Under the pieces are notes generated by a model. It did no database searches and had not been told where the DNA came from. It saw nothing but the letters and a program-made list of their open reading frames with translations. Below are positions 1-8,156 of a stretch of 64,000 nt of DNA, piece by piece. Location of the stretch: assembly GCA_035515055.1 (NCBI GenBank), contig DATJBV010000030.1, positions 1-64,000 on the forward strand, in the 5' to 3' direction. The DNA comes from Pollutimonas sp035515055 (lineage in GTDB: Bacteria > Pseudomonadota > Gammaproteobacteria > Burkholderiales > Burkholderiaceae_B). The first letter of the stretch is position 1; each line of letters begins with the position of its first letter. The translations under genes and the position numbers were made by a program.

Positions 1-148
1 GGCGGGTGGCATGGCGATGGCCGGGCTTCGTGGCCGCAGCGAGCCGCCCGTGAAGGGAGCACGCATGTGCGGACGAACGGGGCGACGCGGGCGAGGCGCG
101 CAGGGCGCCGAGCAGGCCAAGGGACCGGCCATCGCCATGCCACCCGCC
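1..148. repeat. 24-bp perfect inverted repeat flanking a 100-bp spacer
   Basis: Bases 1-24 are the exact reverse complement of bases 125-148 (arm begins GGCGGGTGGCATGGCGATGG). The arms may continue to the left of the window. The repeat lies just beyond the 3' end of murU. The spacer (25-124) is GC-rich and I recognise no RNA family in it. Several frames are open through here simply because stop codons are rare at this GC content. One of them, in + frame 2, runs from the left edge to a TAG at 182-184 with mostly G/C third positions and could be the tail of a convergent gene, but it matches nothing I know. The repeat is seen directly; its function is unknown. Confidence 0.6.
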
Positions 149-173
149 CGCGACGTGTTGCCAGCCGGCACTG

Positions 174-890
174 TTACTGTCTAGAACCGAGATCGCGGTC
201 AAGTTGCGCCAGGCGCGCCGGGGTTCCTACGTCCACCCATGCGCCGTCATGCTTTGCGCCCATGACTTGCTTGTGAGTCATTGCCTGGCGCAATAGCGGC
301 GCCAAGCGGGCTGCTTGCCCGCGCTGTATATCGGTGAAAAGCGCAGGGTGATAGATGCCTATGCCGGAGAAGGTTAGCCCCCGGGCCTCGGCGGCCGTGG
401 CGTTGGCGTCGTCAATGGAATCGGTGACCGATCCGTCAGGATGCAGGCGAAAGTCGCCTTGCGGGTGATGCGCGGGGTTGTCGACCAACAAAAGCCATGC
501 CTGGCGCTTGGACGCCAGCAGTTGAGACGCCAGGTTCTGTGCCTGGGCGGGGTTCCAGTCGCACCATATATCGCCATTGACGACCAGGAAAGGCTGGTCT
601 TGGAAAAAATCCAGGGCCTGGGCGATGCCGCCTGCTGTTTCAAGCGCGGATGGCTCGGGCGAATAAGCAAGGCGCACGCCGTATTGACCGCCGTCGCCCA
701 GGTTGGTTTCGATCTGTGCGCCAAGCCAGGCGTGATTGACGATGATGTCGGTGATGCCAGCGGAAGCCAGCCGTTCAAGATGCCAACCAATTAGCGTCTT
801 GCCGCCAGCGCGAAGCAAGGGCTTGGGCGTGGTGTCGGTAAGCGGGCGCATGCGCTCGCCGCGTCCCGCGGCCAGGATCATGGCGCGCAT
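174..890 (-). CDS. murU: MurU, N-acetylmuramate alpha-1-phosphate uridylyltransferase
   Basis: Family role: transfers UMP from UTP to MurNAc-1-phosphate, making UDP-MurNAc in the cytoplasmic peptidoglycan-recycling route that bypasses de novo MurA/MurB synthesis. The 238-residue protein begins with the sugar-nucleotidyltransferase signature (AAGRGERMRPLT, residues 7-18, then a TPKP loop) and has a VVNGDIW segment near residue 105 that carries the metal-binding aspartate. Its length is normal for MurU rather than for the longer RmlA or GlmU enzymes. The ATG shares one base with the TGA of amgK upstream (TGATG), so the pair is translationally coupled. An upstream kinase that makes the sugar 1-phosphate supports MurU over a generic mannose-1-phosphate guanylyltransferase. 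Confidence 0.92.
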   Translation of the reverse strand: MRAMILAAGRGERMRPLTDTTPKPLLRAGGKTLIGWHLERLASAGITDIIVNHAWLGAQIETNLGDGGQYGVRLAYSPEPSALETAGGIAQALDFFQDQPFLVVNGDIWCDWNPAQAQNLASQLLASKRQAWLLLVDNPAHHPQGDFRLHPDGSVTDSIDDANATAAEARGLTFSGIGIYHPALFTDIQRGQAARLAPLLRQAMTHKQVMGAKHDGAWVDVGTPARLAQLDRDLGSRQ

Positions 891-1933
891 CAGAAGGTGT
901 ACCCGCTGGTGACCTGGACGTTATCGAGCCGATCGAGTATGCGAAGCATGGGGCGGAAGACGCCGTAGCGCGATGCCACTTGGCGAACGTAGGCGTTGAC
1001 CCGTGGAATGTGATCGAGATAGTGATGCTTGTTGTCGCGGTGCGAAAGCCGGGCGAATACGCCCAGGATACGAAGATTGCGTTGCAGCCCCATCCATTCG
1101 TACGCACGGTGGAAGTCGGCGAAGTCGGAGGGAACGGGTAGGCCGGCGGCGCGCGCGGCTTCCCAATAGCGGATAGCCCAGTCCAGTTGCTGCGCTTCTT
1201 CCCATGTGGTGCGGGCGTCCATTACGAGCGACGCGATGTCGTAGCTTAGCGGCCCGACGACGGCGTCCTGGTAATCGATAATGCCGGGCTGTCCGTCGTC
1301 GGCCCCGACCATGAGATTGGGCGAGTGGTAATCGCGGTGGACAAGGACGCTGGGTTGGCCGGCGTTGTCGTGTACCAAGGTGGCGAACGCGTTTTTCAAG
1401 GTGTCGTGTTCGGACTCGGTCAAGACTGCCTGGCAATGTGTATGAGCGTACCACTGTGTAAATATGCCAAGTTCTTCGCCCAGGCGGGTCGTGTCGAAGG
1501 ACGGCAGGCCTTGAGTGCTGCCTTGCTGCATGCTGACCAGGCTGGCGATAGCGCCTCGGTAAAGCCTTTGCAGGCGCGCGTCATCCACGCCTTCTTGTAT
1601 GGCTTGAAAATAAGTTTGCCTGCCCAGGTCGGACAGCAGCAGGAAACCCTGCTCGATGTCTTGCGCGAGAATCGTTGGAACGACTACCCCCGTCTGCGCC
1701 AGCAGGCCAGTCACGTGCACAAAAGGGCGGCAGTCTTCGTGCTGTGGAGGCGCGTCCATTACGATGGCGGTTCCGTTGGCCGTGGACAGGCGATAATACT
1801 GGCGGAAACTGGCATCGCTGGACGCCGGTTCCAGCGTGGTCACGTCCAGTTGTCCAATATGGGCGATGCTTACTAGCCAGTTTTTCAGTGTCGTGTAACG
1901 GGAATCTGTGCTGGGGTTCAAAGTCGGTTCCAT
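890..1933 (-). CDS. amgK: AmgK, anomeric MurNAc/GlcNAc kinase
   Basis: Phosphorylates N-acetylmuramate (and GlcNAc) at the anomeric position, supplying MurU. The 347-residue protein has the aminoglycoside-phosphotransferase fold. The catalytic loop VLVHRDYHSPNLMV (HRD...N) lies near residue 200 and the metal-binding GIIDYQDAV (DFG-equivalent) about 17 residues later. The amgK-murU order with lptD divergent next door matches the arrangement known from pseudomonads and Burkholderiales. The ATG at 1933 is used; no strong Shine-Dalgarno is visible before it. The 142-bp gap to lptD must hold both divergent promoters. An alternative reading as another APH-type small-molecule kinase is less likely given the coupled murU. 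Confidence 0.9.
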   Translation of the reverse strand: MEPTLNPSTDSRYTTLKNWLVSIAHIGQLDVTTLEPASSDASFRQYYRLSTANGTAIVMDAPPQHEDCRPFVHVTGLLAQTGVVVPTILAQDIEQGFLLLSDLGRQTYFQAIQEGVDDARLQRLYRGAIASLVSMQQGSTQGLPSFDTTRLGEELGIFTQWYAHTHCQAVLTESEHDTLKNAFATLVHDNAGQPSVLVHRDYHSPNLMVGADDGQPGIIDYQDAVVGPLSYDIASLVMDARTTWEEAQQLDWAIRYWEAARAAGLPVPSDFADFHRAYEWMGLQRNLRILGVFARLSHRDNKHHYLDHIPRVNAYVRQVASRYGVFRPMLRILDRLDNVQVTSGYTF

Positions 1934-2075
1934 GGAAAAGAGATAAGTTGTGTATAAATCGGTAGCGCTGCTTCAACCACGCTGGGGCGGGCTTCTCTAT
2001 AATACCGGGTCGCCAATCATTACGGGTCGGCAGCTGTGCCAAAATATAGTCTGTTTTTTTCGGGGCAAATAACTC
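1934..2075. promoter_or_regulatory. Divergent amgK/lptD promoter region
   Basis: This 142-bp intergenic stretch separates the divergent amgK and lptD genes. A perfect TATAAT hexamer at 1998-2003 on the + strand could be the -10 element for lptD, but no good -35 sits at 16-18 bases upstream. A second weak -10-like TATAGT occurs at 2045-2050. Neither start site can be fixed by reading alone. Confidence 0.3.
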
Positions 2076-4472
2076 GTGCGTTTGGTTTGGTGGACAATTC
2101 TCTTGGCTATGGGCGGCGTGCCGGCGGTACAGGCACAGCAGTCGGCCGCCAGTGCCGACGCACAGCCGGCCTTGCCGGCGCTCGTGGTCGCTCCCGAGCT
2201 GCGCATACATAACAATGTAGACGACAACGAGATCACTTCCTTCTTGATCGGCGACAAGATGGAATCCGACGAAGAAGGGCTGGTCATCCTGACCGGGTCA
2301 GCCGAGGTGCGGCGCATCGATTCGGTGGTCAAGGGGGATCGCATCGACTATCAGCGGTCCACCGGCCAGGCCCGAGTGCGCGGCAACGGCCTTATCATGC
2401 GCGACGCCAGCACCGTTGTCGGGCCGTCCATCGACTACAACGTCAACAGCGAAACCGGCGAGGTCAGCGACCCCAACTTCTGGTTGGGCGCGACGGGCGG
2501 CGCAGGCAAGGCCGTCAAGGCCGACATTCTCAGCCGCAACCATATGCGGCTGGACAACGTAACGTATTCCGGCTGTCCCTGCCCCGATCCTTCGTGGTTT
2601 ATAAAATCGACGCAAGTCGATCTGCATTTCGACGAGAACGAAGGGGTGGCTCGCCATGGCATGCTGTACTTCAAGGGCGTGCCCATACTGTATTCGCCGT
2701 ACCTGACCTTTCCTATACGCAAGGAGCGCAAGTCAGGGTTCCTGGTGCCTACCTATGGAACGTCCAGCGGGGGCGGTTTCGAGCTGTCGCTGCCGTATTA
2801 CTTCAATATTGCGCCCAACTACGACGCCACCCTGATACCCCGGTACATGGCCAAGCGCGGAACGCAGTTGGGCGGCGAATTCCGCTATATGGGCAGGAAC
2901 TATGCCGGCCAGGTGTACGGAACCTACCTTGGCAACGACAAGTTGGCGGACCGCAAGCGTTGGTATTACTCAGTGCAGCACGGGCATAGCCTGGGCGGAG
3001 GGGTGAACGCATCGTTCGATATCCGCCGCGTGTCCGACGATGATTATTTCCGCGATTTCTCGTCGTTTGGCCTGAACGAGGCAAGCTACACCTATTTGCC
3101 CAGTTCGGCTGGCCTGAGCTGGGGCGAGAAGTACTTCAGCGCGTCGCTTTACGCCTATAAGTACCAGACCTTGCAAGACCGGACGGGAAGCTACCTGCTG
3201 CCGCAGCACGACAAATTGCCAGAGCTGTACGTGCGCGGCGCACGCTATAACTGGGGCGGTTTCGATGTCCAGTCGGACAACTACGCCACCAAATTCAGCA
3301 TGCCGAAGTTCAAGTTCGGCACGCATGCCTATCCGTGGGATGCCAGTCTGCAACCGTACCAGTCTTACGATGGCACGCGCTACAGCTCGTATACGTCGGC
3401 GGCATTCCCTATCGTTCGGGCGGGGTGGTATGTAACGCCCAAGGTCGGTGTGCACATGAGCCAGTACAACACCCAATGGAACGGCTTCACCTCGCCATCG
3501 CTGTTGGGCGGCGCCAGGCCACCCACCAGCGAATCGCGGGTATTGCCCATCATGTCGGTCGATTCGGGCATGACCTTCGAACGCGACGCCAAATTATTCG
3601 GCAACGACGCCATCCAGACCCTTGAGCCGAGGGTGTATTACCTGCATGTGCCTTATCGCGACCAGTCCAATCTGCCCGTCTACGATACGGGTATTGCATC
3701 GTTCAATTTTTCGCAGGCGTTCGACGAAAACATATTCAGCGGCGGATGGGACCGCATCGCCGAAGCCAACCAGGTGACGGTCGGCCTCACCAGCCGATGG
3801 CTGGATGCCGACAGCGGCTTCCAGAGACTGTCGCTGTCTGTCGCGCAGCGAGTTTATTTCGCCGATCAACGCGTGCGCCTTTATGCCGGCGATAAAACGC
3901 GCACCGACCGGAAATCCGATTATCTGGTCGGCGCCAACGCCGCCTTGACCGACACGCTGAATGTGCGTTTCGATGCGCAATTCAATCCCGAATCACGCGA
4001 CCGCAATCGCATGACGGCCGGCTTCCGCTGGGAACCCAAGCGGCTCACCACCTTATCGGCATCGTACCGCTATGAACGCGATCCGCGCGCCTTTGCCGAC
4101 CCAACGTTCCGGCCCGTCGATCCGCTCGACGACCGCACTCGCGAGCAAGTCAGCTTTGCCGGCCAGTGGCCTATTACCAGCAAGTTGTATGCAATGGGCC
4201 GCTACGATTATTCCTTGCAGGAAAAGCGCAACACCCAGTCCATCATCGGCCTGGAATACAAAGGTGAATGCTGCTGGGTGGGGCGCGTCGTCATGCAGCG
4301 CTATGCCGTGTCCAAGCAAGACGTGAACACCGCCATGTTCTTCCAGCTGGAATTGTCCGGCCTAGGTTCGCTCGGCACCGACCCCATGAGCCTGCTAAGT
4401 GAGCGAATTGCGGGCTATCGATCCATAACTCCACCAGTACCCGAAAAAACCATCTTCGAGAGGTATGAATAA
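2076..4472 (+). CDS. lptD: LptD, LPS-assembly outer-membrane protein
   Basis: Outer-membrane beta-barrel that, with LptE, inserts lipopolysaccharide into the outer leaflet. The 798-residue protein starts at GTG 2076 with a typical signal peptide (cleavage after AVQAQ, about residue 21), then an OstA/LptA-like jellyroll (about 45-160), then the barrel. Conserved LptD features include a CPCPDPSW cysteine pair, YFKGVPILYSPYLTFPI, and the late GECCWVGRVVMQR segment near residue 735. Paired early and late cysteines fit the disulphide-dependent maturation known for the family. Its TAA shares one base with the ATG of surA. The order lptD-surA-rsmA is the usual one, except that pdxA, which follows surA in Escherichia coli, is absent here. 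Confidence 0.97.
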   Translation: MRLVWWTILLAMGGVPAVQAQQSAASADAQPALPALVVAPELRIHNNVDDNEITSFLIGDKMESDEEGLVILTGSAEVRRIDSVVKGDRIDYQRSTGQARVRGNGLIMRDASTVVGPSIDYNVNSETGEVSDPNFWLGATGGAGKAVKADILSRNHMRLDNVTYSGCPCPDPSWFIKSTQVDLHFDENEGVARHGMLYFKGVPILYSPYLTFPIRKERKSGFLVPTYGTSSGGGFELSLPYYFNIAPNYDATLIPRYMAKRGTQLGGEFRYMGRNYAGQVYGTYLGNDKLADRKRWYYSVQHGHSLGGGVNASFDIRRVSDDDYFRDFSSFGLNEASYTYLPSSAGLSWGEKYFSASLYAYKYQTLQDRTGSYLLPQHDKLPELYVRGARYNWGGFDVQSDNYATKFSMPKFKFGTHAYPWDASLQPYQSYDGTRYSSYTSAAFPIVRAGWYVTPKVGVHMSQYNTQWNGFTSPSLLGGARPPTSESRVLPIMSVDSGMTFERDAKLFGNDAIQTLEPRVYYLHVPYRDQSNLPVYDTGIASFNFSQAFDENIFSGGWDRIAEANQVTVGLTSRWLDADSGFQRLSLSVAQRVYFADQRVRLYAGDKTRTDRKSDYLVGANAALTDTLNVRFDAQFNPESRDRNRMTAGFRWEPKRLTTLSASYRYERDPRAFADPTFRPVDPLDDRTREQVSFAGQWPITSKLYAMGRYDYSLQEKRNTQSIIGLEYKGECCWVGRVVMQRYAVSKQDVNTAMFFQLELSGLGSLGTDPMSLLSERIAGYRSITPPVPEKTIFERYE

Positions 4473-5986
4473 TGCGTAGTCTGCATGCTAAGCGCCGGCT
4501 TGCGTCCGTCTTGATTCCCGTGCTGGGCCTGGCATTGCCGGGCGCCGCGTCGGCGGCCAAGTCTGTCGCCCAAGCCGCGCCCGCGGCCCCGGCGCAACAG
4601 TCGCAGCAGTTTGTCGATGGTATTGCCGCCGTGGTGAACCAGACGGTCATAACTCTGCAGCAGGTCAATGCCGAAACGCGTTTTGCGCAGGACCAATTAA
4701 AACGCCAGAATATTCCTGTGCCCGACTACAGTGCCTTGCAAAAGCAGGTATTGCAGCGGATGATCGCGGAAGAGCTTGAACGGCAAGAAGCTGAACGGCT
4801 GGGCATCAAGGTAACCGACGCCCAGGCCGAGCAAGCCGTCCAGTCCATTGCCCAACGCAACCGGATCAGTGTCGAGCGTTTGCGCCAGGAAGTGGAAAAG
4901 TCGGGTGTGCCGTGGGACCGCTACATGCAAAACCTTCGCCAGGAAGTGCGCATGGACATGTTGCGTCAACGAGCCGTCGACAGCACTATCGTTATCTCCG
5001 ACGCCGATATAGACGCATTCCTGAAGAACCAGGCAAACCAGCCGGGGGCAGGCCAGCAATCCTTGCAGGCACCGCGGCAGCCGCAAGCCCAGGCAGCCGA
5101 GCCGGTTCAGCAAAGCGGTCCGCAGGTTCTCGGCCTGGCACAGATCCTCGTAGCCATACCCGAGGGTTCCTCGTCGGCGCGTGTCCAGGAATTGCGCAAG
5201 AAAGCGGAATCACTATTGGCACGTGTGCGTGGCGGTGCCGATTTCGCCGGTGTTGCGGCGGCATCCTCCGACGATCCGAAGGCTCTCGAAGGTGGCGAGA
5301 TGGGCGTGCGGCCGATCGAGGGCTGGCCCGATCTGTTCCTGCAGGCGACCAAAGATCTCAAGCCGGGAGATGTCAGCGGCATCATCCAGAGTGGCAATGG
5401 GTTTCATATTTTGAAGGTATTGACGCGCGGGCAGCCGGCTGGTGGGCAGCGGCCGCCTGCCCAGGCGCAAGCCTCGCCGTCCGCGCAAGGCCAGGAGCCC
5501 CAAGAGCAGGGCCCCATGATGGTGACCCAGACCCAAGCGCGCCATATTCTGATCAAGACCACGAAGGTCATGTCCGACGATAAGGCCCAGGAGCGGCTGA
5601 ACCAGCTTCGCGAGCGTCTCGTCAATGGCACCGATCAGTTCGAAGACATGGCCAAGCGTTACTCAGAGGACGTGTCCGCGCCGCAAGGCGGCGATCTTGG
5701 TTGGCTTACCCCCGGCGAAACTGTGCCTGCCTTCGAAAAGGCCATGAACGAGCTTCAGCCCGGGCAAATCAGCTTTCCTATAAAGTCGCAGTTCGGTTGG
5801 CATCTTATTCAAGTCATAGACCGGCGCACCAAGAATATGGAAAACGAATTCAGGCGCATGCAGGCGCGCCAGATCCTGTTCCAGCGCCGAGTGGAACCGG
5901 CGTTCGAAGATTGGCTAAGCCAATTGCGCGGTCAAGCGTATGTCGACAACCGGCTGGATCCACAATCGAACCGGAATCGCCGCTAA
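4472..5986 (+). CDS. surA: SurA, periplasmic chaperone and peptidyl-prolyl isomerase
   Basis: Chaperones unfolded outer-membrane proteins through the periplasm to the BAM complex. The 504-residue protein has a signal peptide ending AASA near residue 28, a SurA N-terminal helical domain starting with FVDGIAAVVNQTVIT, and two parvulin (PpiC) domains. The first spans about residues 210-320 (GLAQILVAIPEGS to GNGFHILKV) and the second about 350-460 (ARHILIKT to FGWHLIQV). A Gln/Ala/Pro-rich linker separates the core from the first parvulin domain, making this longer than the 428-residue E. coli protein. The ATG at 4472 overlaps the lptD stop by one base. LptD is a known SurA client, so the coupling makes sense. 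Confidence 0.96.
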   Translation: MRSLHAKRRLASVLIPVLGLALPGAASAAKSVAQAAPAAPAQQSQQFVDGIAAVVNQTVITLQQVNAETRFAQDQLKRQNIPVPDYSALQKQVLQRMIAEELERQEAERLGIKVTDAQAEQAVQSIAQRNRISVERLRQEVEKSGVPWDRYMQNLRQEVRMDMLRQRAVDSTIVISDADIDAFLKNQANQPGAGQQSLQAPRQPQAQAAEPVQQSGPQVLGLAQILVAIPEGSSSARVQELRKKAESLLARVRGGADFAGVAAASSDDPKALEGGEMGVRPIEGWPDLFLQATKDLKPGDVSGIIQSGNGFHILKVLTRGQPAGGQRPPAQAQASPSAQGQEPQEQGPMMVTQTQARHILIKTTKVMSDDKAQERLNQLRERLVNGTDQFEDMAKRYSEDVSAPQGGDLGWLTPGETVPAFEKAMNELQPGQISFPIKSQFGWHLIQVIDRRTKNMENEFRRMQARQILFQRRVEPAFEDWLSQLRGQAYVDNRLDPQSNRNRR

Positions 5987-5990
5987 CTTT

Positions 5991-6776
5991 ATGGCTCATC
6001 AGGCACGTAAGCGCTTCGGACAGCATTTTCTGGTCGACGAGGGAATCATCCACGGAATAGTGGGCGGCATTGCGCCGCAACGAAACGACACGGTCATCGA
6101 GATCGGTCCAGGCCTGTCGGCGCTTACCAAGCCCTTGATGCAGGCGTTGGACCGCCTCACGGTTATCGAGCTGGATCGCGACCTGGCTGTGCGCCTAGGC
6201 CGCCAGTATCCCGAAGATCGGCTGACCGTGGTGCAGGCAGACGCGCTGACGGTTGATTTCTCCGCCCTGGGCACCGACCTGCGTGTCGTGGGTAATCTTC
6301 CGTACAACATTTCCAGTCCTCTGTTGTTTCACCTGTTGCCCTACGCCGAGCACGTTCGCGACCAGCATTTCATGCTGCAACGCGAAGTAATAGACCGCAT
6401 GGTGGCCAGCCCCGGTTCCAAGGATTTCGGCCGCTTGTCGGTCATGCTGCAGGCCCGCTACAGCATGACCAAGCTGTTCGATGTTCCGCCGGAAGCGTTC
6501 GACCCTCCGCCCCGCGTTGTCTCGGCCGTGGTGCGCATGATCCCATTGCCCGCGTCGCGCCCTCAACCGCAAAGCCATGCGGCCTTCGAGGCCCTGGTGG
6601 CCAGGGCCTTTTCCCAAAGGCGCAAGATGTTGCGCCGTTCGCTAAACGATTGGGCTGAATTCATCGACTGGGCGGGGCTGGACATACCTGCCACGGCCCG
6701 GGCGGAAGAGCTTTCAGTGGCACAATTTATTGCCTTGTCCGACTGCTTGCTGGCCGCCGGCGCGCTTAAGGCGTGA
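5991..6776 (+). CDS. rsmA: RsmA (KsgA), 16S rRNA dimethyladenosine transferase
   Basis: Dimethylates two adjacent adenosines near the 3' end of 16S rRNA (A1518 and A1519 in E. coli numbering) late in 30S assembly. The 261-residue protein starts MAHQARKRFGQHFL, the conserved family N-terminus, so I place the start at ATG 5991, four bases after the surA stop; an in-frame ATG at 5940 would add an unlikely 17 residues overlapping surA. Motif I is VIEIGPGLSALT and the catalytic motif IV is NLPYNIS. The C-terminal helical domain is complete. Loss of this enzyme gives kasugamycin resistance in other bacteria. Confidence 0.96.
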   Translation: MAHQARKRFGQHFLVDEGIIHGIVGGIAPQRNDTVIEIGPGLSALTKPLMQALDRLTVIELDRDLAVRLGRQYPEDRLTVVQADALTVDFSALGTDLRVVGNLPYNISSPLLFHLLPYAEHVRDQHFMLQREVIDRMVASPGSKDFGRLSVMLQARYSMTKLFDVPPEAFDPPPRVVSAVVRMIPLPASRPQPQSHAAFEALVARAFSQRRKMLRRSLNDWAEFIDWAGLDIPATARAEELSVAQFIALSDCLLAAGALKA

Positions 6777-6786
6777 TGCCGTTGGG

Positions 6787-6801
6787 CCGGCCCCAGGCCG
6801 G
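6787..6801. terminator. Short hairpin between convergent rsmA and spmAB-like genes
   Basis: CCGGCC at 6787-6792 pairs with GGCCGG at 6796-6801 across a three-base loop. It sits in the 26-bp gap between two convergent stop codons, where a bidirectional terminator is expected. There is no clear T-tract on either side, so this is only a candidate. Confidence 0.3.
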
Positions 6802-6802
6802 T

Positions 6803-8032
6803 TCAGCCGAAAAACCAGTAGCACACGCCAATCGACGCCAGCACGCCGGCCGCATCGGCAAGCAGGGCGCATCCCACGGCGTGGCGTGCCCGTTGAATGC
6901 CCACAGCGCCAAAATACACGGCCAGCACATAAAACGTGGTTTCAGTGCTTCCTTGGACGGTTGCCGCCAACAAGGCGGGAAAACTATCGACTCCGAAATG
7001 CTGCATGGTTTCGATCAGCATGGCGCGCGCCGCGCTGCCCGAAAATGGCTTGACGAGCGCCGTGGGCAAGGCGTCGACGAAACGTCCATCCATGCCCAGG
7101 GCGTGCACCGACCAGCGGATAACATCCAGCAAGGCGTCGAGCGCGCCAGAAGCCCGGAGTACGCCAATGGCGCAGAGCATGGCCACGAGGTAAGGCAGCA
7201 GGTTCTTCGAGATGTCGAAGCCTTCTTTCGCGCCTTCGATAAAGCACTCGTACACAGGTATTTTCTTGTAGGCGCCGGCAACCAGGAAACCGATGATGAT
7301 GCTGAACAGGGTCAGGTTGCCCATCAGGGACGACGTCGATGCAATGGCGGCGCTGCTCAAGGTGGAGAGCGTGGCCATCAGGCCGCCTATTCCGAGGGCC
7401 AGGCCGCCCAGCCAGGCCAGGACGACGGGATCGTGCAGCCGCAGCCGTTGCATCAGGGCGACGGCAAGCAGGCCGGCAAGGGACGAGGCGGTCGTTGCCA
7501 GCAGGATGGGCAGGAACACCAGCGTAGGATCCGGCGCGCCTTGCTGGGCGCGATACATGAATATCGTCACCGGCAGCAGGGTAAGAGAGGACGAGTTCAG
7601 TACCAGGAAAAGAATCTGCGCGTTGGTCGCCGACTTGGGGTCGGGATTCAGCGTTTGAAGTTCTCGCATGGCGCGCAATCCGATAGGCGTTGCCGCGTTA
7701 TCGAGGCCCAGGCCGTTTGCCGCGAAGTTCAACGTAATCAGCCCCAAGGCGGGATGGCCAGCCGGGACGCCGGGCATAAGGCGCCGGAACAGGGGGGCAA
7801 GCAGCAAACCCAATCGTTCGATCAGACCCGCGGCCTCGGCAATGCGCAGGAAACCCAGCCAGAGCGTCAAGGTGCCAAACAGCAGAACCATCAACTGCAC
7901 CGAAAGCTCCGCCATGTTGAACAGGCTCAGGACCAGGCGGGAAAAAACCGCTGCGTCGTCCAGGGCTATCCATTGGTACAGGCCTGAAATCGACGCCACG
8001 ATAAAAAAAGCAAGCCAGAGGGTGTTAAGCAT
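6803..8032 (-). CDS. Fused SpmA/SpmB-like nucleoside-recognition (Gate) membrane protein
   Basis: The 409-residue protein is almost entirely hydrophobic, with about ten membrane segments. The N-terminal half (about 1-200) resembles spore maturation protein A, including the segment ITLNFAANGLGLDNAATPIG. The C-terminal half (about 215-409) resembles SpmB, including GSAARAMLIETMQHFGVDS and the VQGSTETTFYVLAVYFG motif. In Bacillus these are two genes; here they form one continuous frame, a form I associate with non-sporulating proteobacteria. The transported or sensed ligand is unknown. It stands alone, convergent with rsmA and divergent from fadE. Confidence 0.8.
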   Translation of the reverse strand: MLNTLWLAFFIVASISGLYQWIALDDAAVFSRLVLSLFNMAELSVQLMVLLFGTLTLWLGFLRIAEAAGLIERLGLLLAPLFRRLMPGVPAGHPALGLITLNFAANGLGLDNAATPIGLRAMRELQTLNPDPKSATNAQILFLVLNSSSLTLLPVTIFMYRAQQGAPDPTLVFLPILLATTASSLAGLLAVALMQRLRLHDPVVLAWLGGLALGIGGLMATLSTLSSAAIASTSSLMGNLTLFSIIIGFLVAGAYKKIPVYECFIEGAKEGFDISKNLLPYLVAMLCAIGVLRASGALDALLDVIRWSVHALGMDGRFVDALPTALVKPFSGSAARAMLIETMQHFGVDSFPALLAATVQGSTETTFYVLAVYFGAVGIQRARHAVGCALLADAAGVLASIGVCYWFFG

Positions 8033-8156
8033 GGGGCATCACGGTATGGGTTTATGTGCAGAGCAGATTGTCGCAGAGTATGGCGGCTTTCTGGCCACCA
8101 ATGGCGCTTTCAGTAGATAATGGCGGTCAAGATAAGCAGATAAAAAAGGGAAGATC

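Noticed and set aside
25..124. Spacer between the inverted repeats as RNase P RNA or another known structured RNA
   Set aside because: A short CCGGGCTTC-like word recalls RNase P RNA, but the remaining conserved core is absent and the length is far too small.
67..276. Open + frame at the left edge overlapping the end of murU
   Set aside because: It overlaps the secure murU end by about 100 bases, has a highly basic, low-complexity product, and crosses the inverted repeat; more likely chance in GC-rich DNA.
6773..7987. 404-codon + frame opposite the SpmA/SpmB-like gene
   Set aside because: The product is Gln/Arg/Gly-rich and matches no family, while the opposite strand encodes a clear membrane protein.
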